This document shows, piece by piece, positions 42,377 through 51,300 of a stretch of 59,308 nt of DNA. How positions within the stretch are numbered: the stretch's first letter is position 1; each line of letters begins with the position of its first letter. The notes below the pieces were generated by a model. The model worked only from the letters and a program-made list of their open reading frames with translations, was not told the origin of the DNA and searched no databases. This DNA comes from Planctomyces sp. SH-PL62 (GTDB lineage Bacteria > Planctomycetota > Planctomycetia > Planctomycetales > Planctomycetaceae): positions 1 to 59,308 of the forward strand of contig CAMDEA010000029.1 in assembly GCA_945893045.1 (NCBI GenBank). Direction: 5' to 3'. The translations under genes were made by a program, and so were the position numbers.

Positions 42377-42475
42377 GGGGTCGCGTCTACGATTCTTCGG
42401 ATTTGGCCGAGCCAGACTTGGATTGCAACCACAGCGTTGTTCCGGCCAAATCCGAAAAATCGTAGACCCGACCCC
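42377..42475. repeat. GGGGTCG-type inverted repeat between amidase and zinc-ribbon genes
   Basis: GGGGTCGCGTCTACGATTCT... and its inverse, with arms of about 36 bp and a loop of about 28 bp (99 bp overall). The inner arm CGGATTTGGCC parallels the CGGAATTGGCGG of the 17403 copy. Confidence 0.9.
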
Positions 42476-42572
42476 TCAGTCATCACCGCATGACGTAGGC
42501 TTGCCCGGATTCGCAATGCCGTCTCTCAGATTTGAAAGCTGAGATTTCGGATCTCTAGCCAAAGGGCCAATC

Positions 42573-43031
42573 ATGGGTCTCCTGAAAATGCTGCTGACCG
42601 GCGACGATGAAGAGTTTGACCAGGAGGAACTCGAAGAGCAGACGCCGCTCTGGGACGAGAATGAATTGGACATCGAGGCCCTCGATTCCTCCAAACCGCT
42701 GACAGCGTCCTACGATCCCGAACGAGCGACTCGGATCGCGCAGGACCGCGAACTCGCCGAGGTGCGTGAACGAGACGAAGTGGTCGCTCGCGTCGGCAAC
42801 TTGTTTCTCACCGTCGAGTCGCTGCTGCGTCTGCTCAAGAACAAAGGCATCATCAACGACCTCGATCTGCGGCAACTGGAGCAACAAGTCGATTTGGAAG
42901 ACGGCATCGCTGACGGCGAATACCGTCCCGATGGCCTGAAGATCCCCAGCCACTGCCCGCAATGCGAAGCCCGCATCCCCTCCGGCAAACGCTTATGCCA
43001 ACTCTGCGGCCACCGCTTCACAGGCGCGTGA
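42573..43031 (+). CDS. zinc-ribbon protein of unknown function, 152 aa
   Basis: An acidic N-terminal region (residues 8-50), a predicted helical middle (55-115, with VGNLFLTVESLLRLLKNKGIINDLDLRQLEQQ) and a C-terminal zinc ribbon CPQCEARIPSGKRLCQLCGHRF. I know no specific family name for this combination. The ATG at 42573 begins MGLLKMLLTGDDEEFDQEEL. It is convergent with fabD (81 bp gap containing an inverted repeat). A DNA- or RNA-binding role is possible but not shown. Confidence 0.8.
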   Translation: MGLLKMLLTGDDEEFDQEELEEQTPLWDENELDIEALDSSKPLTASYDPERATRIAQDRELAEVRERDEVVARVGNLFLTVESLLRLLKNKGIINDLDLRQLEQQVDLEDGIADGEYRPDGLKIPSHCPQCEARIPSGKRLCQLCGHRFTGA

Positions 43032-43054
43032 TTCCGAGTCCGCAGTTAGGTTGA

Positions 43055-43105
43055 ACGCGGGGCCCTGACGCACTCGCAGCGCATTTGAAAATCAGGGGCC
43101 AACGC
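43055..43105. repeat. inverted repeat between convergent genes
   Basis: ACGCGGGGCCCTGA and TCAGGGGCCAACGC flank about 23 bp that contain a weaker inner palindrome. It may serve as a bidirectional terminator for the zinc-ribbon gene and fabD, although no T-tract is seen. Confidence 0.6.
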
Positions 43106-43112
43106 GAAGGGG

Positions 43113-44021
43113 TCACAGCGCTTCGTTGACGTTCTCGCATTTCGCTTTGCGGTCGATGCGCTTCAGCAAACCGGCGAGCACTTTACCGGGGCCGACTTCG
43201 GTGAACTCGGTGACGCCTTGGGTCAGCAGCCAGCGGATGGAGTCTTCCCATCGGACGGGGTTGACGACCTGTTGCACGAGGAGTTGTCGAATTTCTTCCG
43301 GCTCCCAATGCACGGCGGCATCGACGTTCGACACGACTGGGATGCGCGGCTTGTGAATGGCGACACACGCCAGAGCGTCTGCCAGTTTCTGATCGGCGGG
43401 TTGCATGATGCTGGTGTGGAACGCTCCGGCCACGGAGAGCGTGACCGTCTTGCCGCCAGCCACTTCGGCCAGTTCGACCGCTTTCGCGACGGCGGGCTTC
43501 TCACCAGAGATCACGAGATTGCCGGGGCAGAGATAGTTGGCGATCAAGACCTGTCCGACGGCCGAGGCTTCGTCGCAGATCGCTTGGACTTTGTCACGAT
43601 CAAGCATCAGCAAGCTGGCCATGCCGGACGGTCTCCGGTCGGACGAATCCTGCATCGCTTGTCCGCGCTGCTTGACGACGTTCAGGCCGTCTTCAAAATT
43701 GATCGCTTCCGCGAAGACGAGCGCGGTGTATTCACCCAGGCTGAGGCCCGCGGTGTGAGTCGCGCTGGCGACGAGATCGGGCTTCACTTCTTTGAGCATC
43801 TCCAGCGCGGCGAGACTGCTGACGAACAGCGCTGGCTGACTGTAGACCGTTGAATCGAGTTGCTCTTTTGGTCCCTCGAAGCAGAGCTTGGCGAGGTCGT
43901 AGCCGAGGATTTCGGAGGCTCGATCGAACAGCGCTTTCGCGCAGGGGTACTTGCCGTGGATCGACTGGCACATCCCGACCGATTGCGCACCTTGGCCGGG
44001 GAAGAGAAATGCCATGCTCAT
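43113..44021 (-). CDS. fabD: malonyl-CoA:ACP transacylase, 302 aa
   Basis: Transfers malonate from CoA to acyl carrier protein in fatty acid synthesis. FPGQGAQSVGM at the N-terminus, the nucleophile Ser94 in GLSLGEYTAL, and the catalytic His202 in GAFHTSIM are all present. The length is standard. It follows plsX by 105 bp and a palindromic element (44073-44127), in the rpmF-plsX-fabD order; fabH, fabG and acpP are absent from the window. Confidence 0.96.
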   Translation of the reverse strand: MSMAFLFPGQGAQSVGMCQSIHGKYPCAKALFDRASEILGYDLAKLCFEGPKEQLDSTVYSQPALFVSSLAALEMLKEVKPDLVASATHTAGLSLGEYTALVFAEAINFEDGLNVVKQRGQAMQDSSDRRPSGMASLLMLDRDKVQAICDEASAVGQVLIANYLCPGNLVISGEKPAVAKAVELAEVAGGKTVTLSVAGAFHTSIMQPADQKLADALACVAIHKPRIPVVSNVDAAVHWEPEEIRQLLVQQVVNPVRWEDSIRWLLTQGVTEFTEVGPGKVLAGLLKRIDRKAKCENVNEAL

Positions 44022-44072
44022 TACAGAACTCCGATTCTCGAATTCAATAGCTCACGTCAGCGGGGTGGGAAA

Positions 44073-44127
44073 GTAGTCGAGTCACTCCGTGACTCGAAAA
44101 TTTCCAGTCACGGAGTGACTGGTCTAC
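44073..44127. repeat. REP doublet, family CACTCCGTG
   Basis: GTAG TCGAGTCAC-tcc-GTGACTCG, spacer, CCAGTCAC-gga-GTGACTGGT CTAC (55 bp). It is nearly identical to 25548-25601. Its right CTAC overlaps the TAG stop codon of plsX (44127-44129) by one base. Confidence 0.92.
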
Positions 44128-45128
44128 TAGGCCAGCGGCATCTCCACCAGCGCGGCGGAGATCGACGAGTTGATTTCGCGGTCTTTGAATGTCATCGCGA
44201 CTTTGAGCGCGTTGCGGATCGACAGGCCGTTGCTGGAACCGTGGCAGATGATGCAGATGCCGTCGATGCCCAGCAGCGGAGCGCCCCCCTCTTCGCTGTA
44301 GTGATAGCGTTTGCCGACGTTGTGCAGCGCCTGCATGCCTTGATCGCGTTCGGCACCGAGCTTGCCGATGACTTCGCGGGCGACGGTCTTGAACAGGAAG
44401 TCGGCCATGCCTTCGCTGACTTTCAGGACGACGTTGCCGACGAAACCCTCGCAGATGATGACATCGACGTTTCCCTGATACAGGTCGCGGCCTTCGACGT
44501 TGCCGATGTAGGCCGCGCCCAACCGGCTGTTCTGCAACAGCGAGTGTGTCTCGCGGTAGAGGTCGTTCCCTTTGCCGTCTTCACTGCCGATGTTCATCAG
44601 GCCGACGCGCGGGTTCTCGATCCCCAGGATGTCGCGGGCATAAACCAGCCCCATGATGCCGTATTGAAAGAGATGTTCCGGCCGAGCGGCGGGGTTCGCT
44701 CCGACATCCATCAGCACCGCGCGGCCCTTCTGAGTCGGCAGGGCCACCGCGATGCCGGGGCGCTTGACGTGCTTGAGATACAGCCGTGTCTTCAGTCCTG
44801 CGGCGACGACGGCTCCGGTGTGCCCCGCGCTGACGACGGCATCGACTTCGCGGCCGGCCATCATTTGCCAACAGACCGAAATCGAGCAGGTCGGCTTCTT
44901 GCGGAGCGCCTCAGTCGGCTTCTCCTCCATTGTGATCCAACTGTCGGAGTGGCGGACTGTTAGACGTGGATCGGAGAACCCGGACTTGGCGAGCAATGGA
45001 TCAAGCTGCGGTTGGTCGCCGACCAGCACAACTTCCAATTCGGGATGCGCCTGCAAAGCAGCGATGGCCCCGTCGATGTTCGGGCTGGGAGCGTAATCGC
45101 CTCCCATGGCGTCCAGCGCGATCCGCAT
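44127..45128 (-). CDS. plsX: phosphate acyltransferase PlsX, 333 aa
   Basis: Makes acyl-phosphate from acyl-ACP, the first step of the PlsX/PlsY phospholipid pathway. The N-terminus IALDAMGGDYAP and the blocks VVSAGHTGAVVAAG, MDVGANPAARPEHLFQYGIMGL, VGLMNIGSEDGKGNDL and GNVEGRDLYQGNVDVIICEGFVGNVVLKVSEG are diagnostic. The acyl-ACP product pathway agrees with the adjacent fabD. It follows rpmF by 29 bp, a conserved bacterial linkage. Confidence 0.97.
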   Translation of the reverse strand: MRIALDAMGGDYAPSPNIDGAIAALQAHPELEVVLVGDQPQLDPLLAKSGFSDPRLTVRHSDSWITMEEKPTEALRKKPTCSISVCWQMMAGREVDAVVSAGHTGAVVAAGLKTRLYLKHVKRPGIAVALPTQKGRAVLMDVGANPAARPEHLFQYGIMGLVYARDILGIENPRVGLMNIGSEDGKGNDLYRETHSLLQNSRLGAAYIGNVEGRDLYQGNVDVIICEGFVGNVVLKVSEGMADFLFKTVAREVIGKLGAERDQGMQALHNVGKRYHYSEEGGAPLLGIDGICIICHGSSNGLSIRNALKVAMTFKDREINSSISAALVEMPLA

Positions 45129-45157
45129 GAGGATGTTCCTCGTCGATCAGTCGGCGA

Positions 45158-45340
45158 CTATTCCTCGTTGCCGGCGTCGTAGCTTCGTCCGTGATAGTGC
45201 CCGCACTGCGCACAGATGCAATGGTTGGGGACCACCGCGCTACATTGCGGGCACGTCGTCAGATTCAGGGGCTTGATCGCGTTATGACTGCGACGCTTGC
45301 GGGCACGCGACTTCGACGTGCGCCGTTTGGGAACTGCCAT
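45158..45340 (-). CDS. rpmF: 50S ribosomal protein L32, 60 aa
   Basis: MAVPKRRTSKSRARKRRSHN is the canonical L32 start. A zinc ribbon follows: CPQC (30-33) and CAQC (43-46). The last residues GRSYDAGNEE are more acidic than usual. It begins the rpmF-plsX-fabD gene set, which links translation with lipid synthesis; the YceD-type gene often found before rpmF is missing. Confidence 0.98.
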   Translation of the reverse strand: MAVPKRRTSKSRARKRRSHNAIKPLNLTTCPQCSAVVPNHCICAQCGHYHGRSYDAGNEE

Positions 45341-45514
45341 GATCTCTCCGCCGATACTTTCAAATTGGCCCAGCCTACGGGGTTAGACACATTTCCCCGC
45401 AACTCGTGGCCGAAAGAGGGGGCGGATGGTATTGAAGCCCCTGATCCACTTCAAGGAACGAAGTCTCGTTCGCGACGACATGGACGATGAATGGCTCACC
45501 CAACGATGGTCGAA

Positions 45515-45587
45515 GTGGGTTGGGACTCTGTCCCGAACTGGAGCAAGTCGGGGTCGGGAAGCGGGTCGGGACGGAGTCCCAACCTAC
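45515..45587. repeat. REP doublet, GTGG/CTAC (GGGACTCCGTCCC) family
   Basis: GTGG GTTGGGACTCTGTCCCGA, spacer with two more GGTCGGG motifs, then the inverted arm ACGGAGTCCCAAC CTAC. It shares its arm with the element inserted in the FtsX-like gene at 49206. It ends one base before the stop of the acetylesterase gene (45589). Confidence 0.85.
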
Positions 45588-45588
45588 T

Positions 45589-47145
45589 TCACTTGGCATC
45601 CGTCCGGAACGGCGAGGCGGGCAGGCCGGCACCATTGATGAGATTGGCGTCTGGGTTATCGGCCCAGGCGTAGCGAACGGCTTTGGGCTGTTTGAGGTCC
45701 GGATGCCAGACGATGACTTGGTCGCCGTCGATGCGTGCCTTTGCGGGCAGCCATTTCTGATCGGCACCGGCGATGGCGAAGCCTTTGAGTTCCTCGCCGT
45801 TGGCTTTCAGCCCCGTCGCATAGCGGAACGAGAGCACCACTTCCTCACCGTCGATTTCATAGCCATCCGAGAGCGGGCCGGAGGCGACGATGTTCTTCTG
45901 GTTGTAGACCTTGGCCAGCGCCCACATCGCCAGACGCTTGCCGACGCCTTGCTTATCTTTCGGATGGATGTCGTTCGCTTCTCCCAAGTCCAGCGTGATC
46001 GCCATACCGGTGTTCGGGACTTTCAGCGTCTTGAGCATTTGCTCGCGGACTGTCGTCCAGCCGGTCTCTTCCACCGGTTCGGCCTGTGCTTTGTGGAACA
46101 GCGGCAACTGCACCCACGCGAACGGGAAGTCCCCTTGCCCCCATCGTCCGCGCCAGTCGGCAATCAGCGTTCGCAATTGCAGGCCGTAATTCTCCGCGCC
46201 GCTGCCCGCGCGATTGTTATTCGCGTTGGATTCGCCTTGATACCAGATGGCTCCGCGAATCGCGTACGGCACCAGCGGTGCGATCTTGCCATTGAAGAGC
46301 ACGGCCGGGTGATGCGAATCCTTGCGCGGGTTGACTGGCGGGAGCGGCGGCCTCGGCGGTTGCTTGCCGTCGTCTCGAGCCTTCTTCGCGGCGATTCGCC
46401 ACTCGGCGGATTGCTTCTCAAATTGCGTTTTCGCCTTGTCCGGATCGTAGGTCGCGGTTTTGTTGTCCCACAACGAGAACAGCGGCTTGAGTTCAGCGAG
46501 ATCTTTCTGCGCGGCGTTGCTTGTCCAGGCTTCGATCGGCGTGCCGCCGACCGATGAGTTGATGAGTCCGACCGGAACCTTCAACGTCTTGTGCAATTCG
46601 CGGCCAAAGAAAAACGCCGTCGCCGAGTAATTGCCGACGGTGTCCGGACTGCACACTTCCCATTTACCGCTGCCGCCGTCTTGCGGTTCGGTTGCGGGGC
46701 CGGAACTTTCGCGGAACATGCGGATGTTCGGCAGGTTCGCGGCGGCTTGCTCCGCTTCAAAGTCTTTTGATCGCGAGACAGGCATCGCCATGTTCGACTG
46801 CCCGGAACCGAGCCACACTTCGCCCACCAGCACGTCGGCGACTTTCAGAATGTTCTTGCCTTTCACAACCAATTCCTGTGGCTCGCCAATCGGCAGCTTG
46901 TCGAGCTTCACCAGCCACTTGCCATCGGCTCCTGCTTTTGCCGATTTCGATTGTCCCGCGATGGTGATCGTCACTTCTTCGCCGTTGTCGGCCCAACCCC
47001 AAATTGGCACGGCGATGTCTTGCTGCAAGACCATGTGATCCGAGATCACAGCCGGCAATCGCACGTCGGCCCAAGCCGTCGGCGCGATCCAAGAAAACAA
47101 CACAACCACGAGCAGCCAGCTCGACCGGCGAGAAACAGCAAGCAT
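45589..47145 (-). CDS. sialate O-acetylesterase-like secreted protein, 518 aa
   Basis: Signal peptide SWLLVVVLFSWIAPTAWA, an N-terminal beta-sandwich (about 30-105, VISDHMVLQQDIAVPIWGWADNGEEVTI), then an SGNH-type esterase core: nucleophile Ser117 in LGSGQSNMAMPV, the NSSVGGTPIEAWTS oxyanion segment, YQGESNANNN and a downstream Asp-x-x-His (NDIHPKDKQ). The family removes O-acetyl groups from sialic acids or related sugars. With the sialidase-like protein at 26672-27853 this suggests host- or mucin-type glycan use, but the two genes are 18 kb apart. Confidence 0.9.
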   Translation of the reverse strand: MLAVSRRSSWLLVVVLFSWIAPTAWADVRLPAVISDHMVLQQDIAVPIWGWADNGEEVTITIAGQSKSAKAGADGKWLVKLDKLPIGEPQELVVKGKNILKVADVLVGEVWLGSGQSNMAMPVSRSKDFEAEQAAANLPNIRMFRESSGPATEPQDGGSGKWEVCSPDTVGNYSATAFFFGRELHKTLKVPVGLINSSVGGTPIEAWTSNAAQKDLAELKPLFSLWDNKTATYDPDKAKTQFEKQSAEWRIAAKKARDDGKQPPRPPLPPVNPRKDSHHPAVLFNGKIAPLVPYAIRGAIWYQGESNANNNRAGSGAENYGLQLRTLIADWRGRWGQGDFPFAWVQLPLFHKAQAEPVEETGWTTVREQMLKTLKVPNTGMAITLDLGEANDIHPKDKQGVGKRLAMWALAKVYNQKNIVASGPLSDGYEIDGEEVVLSFRYATGLKANGEELKGFAIAGADQKWLPAKARIDGDQVIVWHPDLKQPKAVRYAWADNPDANLINGAGLPASPFRTDAK

Positions 47146-47276
47146 GATGGATGTCCTGTGATGAAGTGCGAAGGACGAGCGAGAGGCGACAACAAGATAC
47201 CCGCCATCGCTGCGAGTGCCACCTTGACACTCAAATTCCTCAGTCCTAGAACCCCGCCCCGACAGGACGTCAAACT

Positions 47277-48212
47277 ATGCTCAAGGACGAGCTTTCTTCT
47301 TTTGCTGAAGCCGACACCGCCGATGAGCGGGTCTTGAACGGTCAATTGCCGACTCGGTTGCGGCTGTTGTGCGTCGGACCTCGTGAACCCTCCTGGATCG
47401 GGCTGACATTGCAGTTGGATGCCGAAGGGGGCATCGAGCCGCAATTCCGCTGGGCCTCGACCGCCGCCGAAGCATTGACGCTGCTCCGCGACGACCCGTT
47501 CGACGCCGTGTTGATCGCTGCCGTCTCGGACGCCTTCGCCGAGGCCGCTTCGCTGGTCAAAGCGATTCGGGCCAGCGGCTGCGAAGACCCGCTCGTGCTG
47601 CTGGCACCGCGCATTTCGGATGCCGATTGGCTCGATCTCTCGTTTGAAGAGTGTGAGCTGTTGCAGTCGGCACGTATGTGGGATTCGCCGGCGTTGGTCG
47701 CGGTGCTCAAGCGAGCGATCGTCCGCAGCGAACAGACTCGGCAAAGCCGCCGGCTGGAAATCGCACAAACCAAACGCATGGCTCGCGAGCGTGACGAGAC
47801 CGAGCATCTGCTCAGCCAGCAGCGCCGCATCATCGACGACCTCGATGCTCGCGACGCGACCGAACCAACGAACGTCGCACGGCAAGCGCTGCTCGATTGC
47901 TTCGGCCGAGCCGCCCCGTGCCGCACCGCGTTGCCGTCCGAGATCAACAGCTACTACCAAGAGTTGCTGCGAACCTACGTCATCATGGGATCGGGTAACC
48001 TCGGTGGCGAAATCGCGAAGCTCGCCGATCTGCTGGCCGTCGCTGGCTGCGGCCCGCGCGAAGCGTTGTCGCTGCATCTGGAACGAGTCGAATCGCTCGT
48101 CGGTGGCTTGGGCAATCGCAGCACGCGACACATCCTGGCTCGCGCGGATTTGCTCGCGCTGGAGCTGATGATTCATCTCGGCGAGTCCTACCGCCGCCGG
48201 GCGCAACCATGA
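47277..48212 (+). CDS. response-regulator-like (pseudo-receiver) protein, 311 aa
   Basis: The N-terminal 25-130 looks like a receiver-type alpha/beta domain (LRLLCVGPREPSWIGLTLQL...FDAVLIAAVSD...PLVLLAPRISDADW), but the usual phospho-accepting Asp after the central strand is not obvious. A coiled coil (about 155-200, QTRQSRRLEIAQTKRMARERDETEHLLSQQRRII) and a helical C-terminal domain (about 225-310) follow. I do not recognise a named family. Its stop overlaps, by 4 bp (ATGA at 48209), a possible start of the FtsX-like gene, so the two are likely to function together. Confidence 0.75.
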   Translation: MLKDELSSFAEADTADERVLNGQLPTRLRLLCVGPREPSWIGLTLQLDAEGGIEPQFRWASTAAEALTLLRDDPFDAVLIAAVSDAFAEAASLVKAIRASGCEDPLVLLAPRISDADWLDLSFEECELLQSARMWDSPALVAVLKRAIVRSEQTRQSRRLEIAQTKRMARERDETEHLLSQQRRIIDDLDARDATEPTNVARQALLDCFGRAAPCRTALPSEINSYYQELLRTYVIMGSGNLGGEIAKLADLLAVAGCGPREALSLHLERVESLVGGLGNRSTRHILARADLLALELMIHLGESYRRRAQP

Positions 48213-48219
48213 CTTTCAT

Positions 48220-48275
48220 CGTTCTACCCCCATCGTTCTGCCAAATACAAATGGCAGAACGATGGGGGCAGAACG
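48220..48275. repeat. inverted repeat between the receiver-like gene and the permease
   Basis: CGTTCTACCCCCATCGTTCT and GAACGATGGGGGCAGAACG with an 8 bp loop. If the permease starts at 48209, this repeat is translated as part of its N-terminus. Confidence 0.88.
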
Positions 48276-48313
48276 ATTGCGTGACGCTTGCGATATCGGT
48301 CATCAAGCCCACA

Positions 48314-51300
48314 ATGCCAGACATTATGACGGCACGCTTTTCAACTCGGCAACTTCTCAGTCGCAGCCTGCGGCATCACTCCCGGGCGCACATCGCGGTC
48401 GCGATCGGTGTCGTCGTCGCGGCGATGGTGATTGGCGGAGCGTTGATCGTCGGCGATTCGGTGCGTGATAGTCTGCGGCTGCTCACACACTACCGACTGA
48501 ATGCCGTCGATCACGCGCTGGTGAGTCATCGGTTCTTTCGAGAAGAGTCGGTCGCCGCTCTGCGACAGCAGCCGGGGTTCGCGGAGCATTACAGCGGCGA
48601 GGCTCCCGCCTTGGTCTTTCCGGCGAGCTTGGAACGGAATGCGGATCGCAGAACTCGCGCGGCAGGCGTGACGTTGTACGGTGGTGACGAGCGGCTTTGG
48701 GAAGGGACGTTGGATTTTCGAGACACACCGCCACCGACGTCGGATGGCGTTGTGCTGAACTCGAAGCTGGCCGAGGAACTGCGGGCTGCGCCGGGAGATG
48801 ACATCTCGGTTTGGGTCGAGCTGCCCGTGACAATTCCGCGTGACACGTTGCTCGGCGGCCAAGAGCAGCCGTCCTCACAGGAATTGCGTTTGAAGGTCGA
48901 TGCCGTCCTGCCGGCCGATGTCGCCGCCGGCCGATTCAGCCTGCAACCGAGTCAGCAGTTTCCGAAGGTCGCGTTCGTCAACCTGCAAGCGTTGCAGAAA
49001 GCTCTGGACCTGGAGGCGGCCGGGCCGTCGAAGCTCAGTCCGCAAGGTAAACTCGCGCGAGTCAACGCTCTCTTCGTGCGAGCGCGAGGCGTCGGTCGTG
49101 GGCACGGAGTTCAAGCCGTGGAGTCGGCTCAGGAATTGACGCGAATGTTTCGGGCATCGCTGACGCTGGACGATTTGCATTTGCGGCTCATGCCGAACGA
49201 CCGCCGTAGGTTGGGACTCCGTCCCGACCCCGCCGAGACAGACAGGGTCGGGACGGAGTCCCAACCTACGAGCTACGTCTCGTTCGAAAGCGAGCGGATG
49301 ATTTTAGAAGACGCGCTGGCAATGACCGCCGAGCAGGTCGCCGCCAAGTTGAACATGCCGGCGTCTCCGGTGCTCGCGTATCTCACCAATGAGATCAGCC
49401 TGGTCGGTGACGAAACGGGCAAAAAATTCTCGATGTACTCGATCGTGGCGGGAGTGCCGGAACCGTCGCAGTTGGCGGCTCCCTTTGGTCCGCTCGCGAC
49501 GCAACCGCTCGGCAAGGACGGAGTGTTGCTGAGTGAGTGGCTCGCGAAGGACTTTGGCCTCACCGCCGCTGACCTCAAATCTGAAATCTCAAATTTGAAA
49601 TCTCAAATTCCAAAAATCCGTGTGAAGTACCACCAAGTCGGCTCGAAAGGGGAACTGCCGGAAGAGGAGCAGACGTTCGAGGTGCGCGGCATCTTGCCGC
49701 TCGACGGCATGTTGGCCGGTGATCCGGGGCTGACTCCGACCGTGCCGGGCATCACCGACGCCAAGACGTTCAACGATTGGAAGCAGCCGTTTCCAATGCA
49801 GATCAGCCGCGTGACGAAGCGCGATGATTACTATTGGGCCAAGTACGGCCCAGCTCCGAAGGCGTTCTTTGATCTCGATGCCGCGCGCGGTTGGTGGTCC
49901 AGTCGCTACGGCTCGGCGACATCACTGCGATTAGGTGCGGCCGACGGTCAATCGCTGGAAGAATCGACGAAGAAGTTTGAGTCTGACTTCTTGAAGGCTC
50001 TGCCAATGGACTCCGTCGGCTTGAGCATTCAGCCGGTGAAGTTTCAGGGCTTGCAAGCGGCGAGCGGGACGACCGATTTCTCCGGGTTGTTCATCGGCTT
50101 CAGCTTTTTCATGATCTTGTCCGGCTTGATGCTCATCAGCCTGCTCGTCCGATTGGGAATCGAACGCCGCGCGAGCGAGATCGGCTTGTTGTCGGCGATC
50201 GGCTTCTCGCCGAGCCGCATCGGTCGCGTGTTGTTGCTCGAACAGTTTTCGGTTGTGCTGATCGGAGCCGTGATCGGTATCGTCGCGGCAGTCGGTTACG
50301 CGGGTTTGCTGATTTATGGATTGCGGACGTTGTGGGTCGGAGCCGTCGGGACCACCGAGCTGCGCCTGTCCGTTCAACCCACGTCGTTGATCATCGGCTT
50401 TGTGGCGACATTGCTCGCCGCGAGCCTCTCGGCATGGTGGGGCTTGCGCGGACTGCGAAAACTCTCGCCACGAGAACTCTTGGCCGGACTGACGGAACTG
50501 ACGGAACGAGACGAAGCCCGCGCCGCTCGTCGTACCCGGCTGCGACGATTCGCCAGCCGGCTGTTGTTGCTGAGCGTCACGATCATTGCGGTCGTTGTCG
50601 CGTTTGGGATGCCGGCGAAGGAAGCGTTCTCCGGGCTGTCATGGTCCACCGTTTTGTTCTTCGTCGTCGGTATGAGCACGTTGAGCTCGGCGATCTGCGC
50701 CTTTGCCGCGTGGTTGGACGGAGACCGCTTTGTGTCGATCATCGGTTCGGGGCAAGTCGCACTGCTGCGATTAAGTTTGCGGAATGCGACTCGGCAACGG
50801 CGGCGCAGTTTGCTGTCTCTGGCTTTGATCGCGTCGGCGTCGTTCTTATTAGTCGCGGTCGCTGCCGGACGACGGAATCCGGCGGTCGAGACTCCCGATT
50901 GGAATTCCGGCAACGGTGGTTTCTTGCTGGTCGCGGAGTCTGCGACGCCGTTGATTCATGACCTGAGCACTGCGAAAGGTCGGAACAAGCTGGATCTTCG
51001 CGCAAACTCCACCGAGGGGCTGACACCCCCCGCTGGCCTGTTGGAGTCGATGACGGTGGCGTCGTTTCGCGTTCGTCCAGGTGAGAATGCGAGTTGTCTG
51101 AATCTGTATCAAACGCGAGTCCCCATGATCTTGGGAGTGCCCAAAGAATTCTTCACGGTTTGGTCTGAGCGTTTCAAATTCATCAACGCGCCGCGGATGA
51201 AAGCTGGGCCGTGGGTTCTGCTGGAGAAACCGGACGCGGACAACGCGATCCCCGTCTTCGGCGACATGAACACGCTGATGTATTCGTTGCACAAGGGAGT

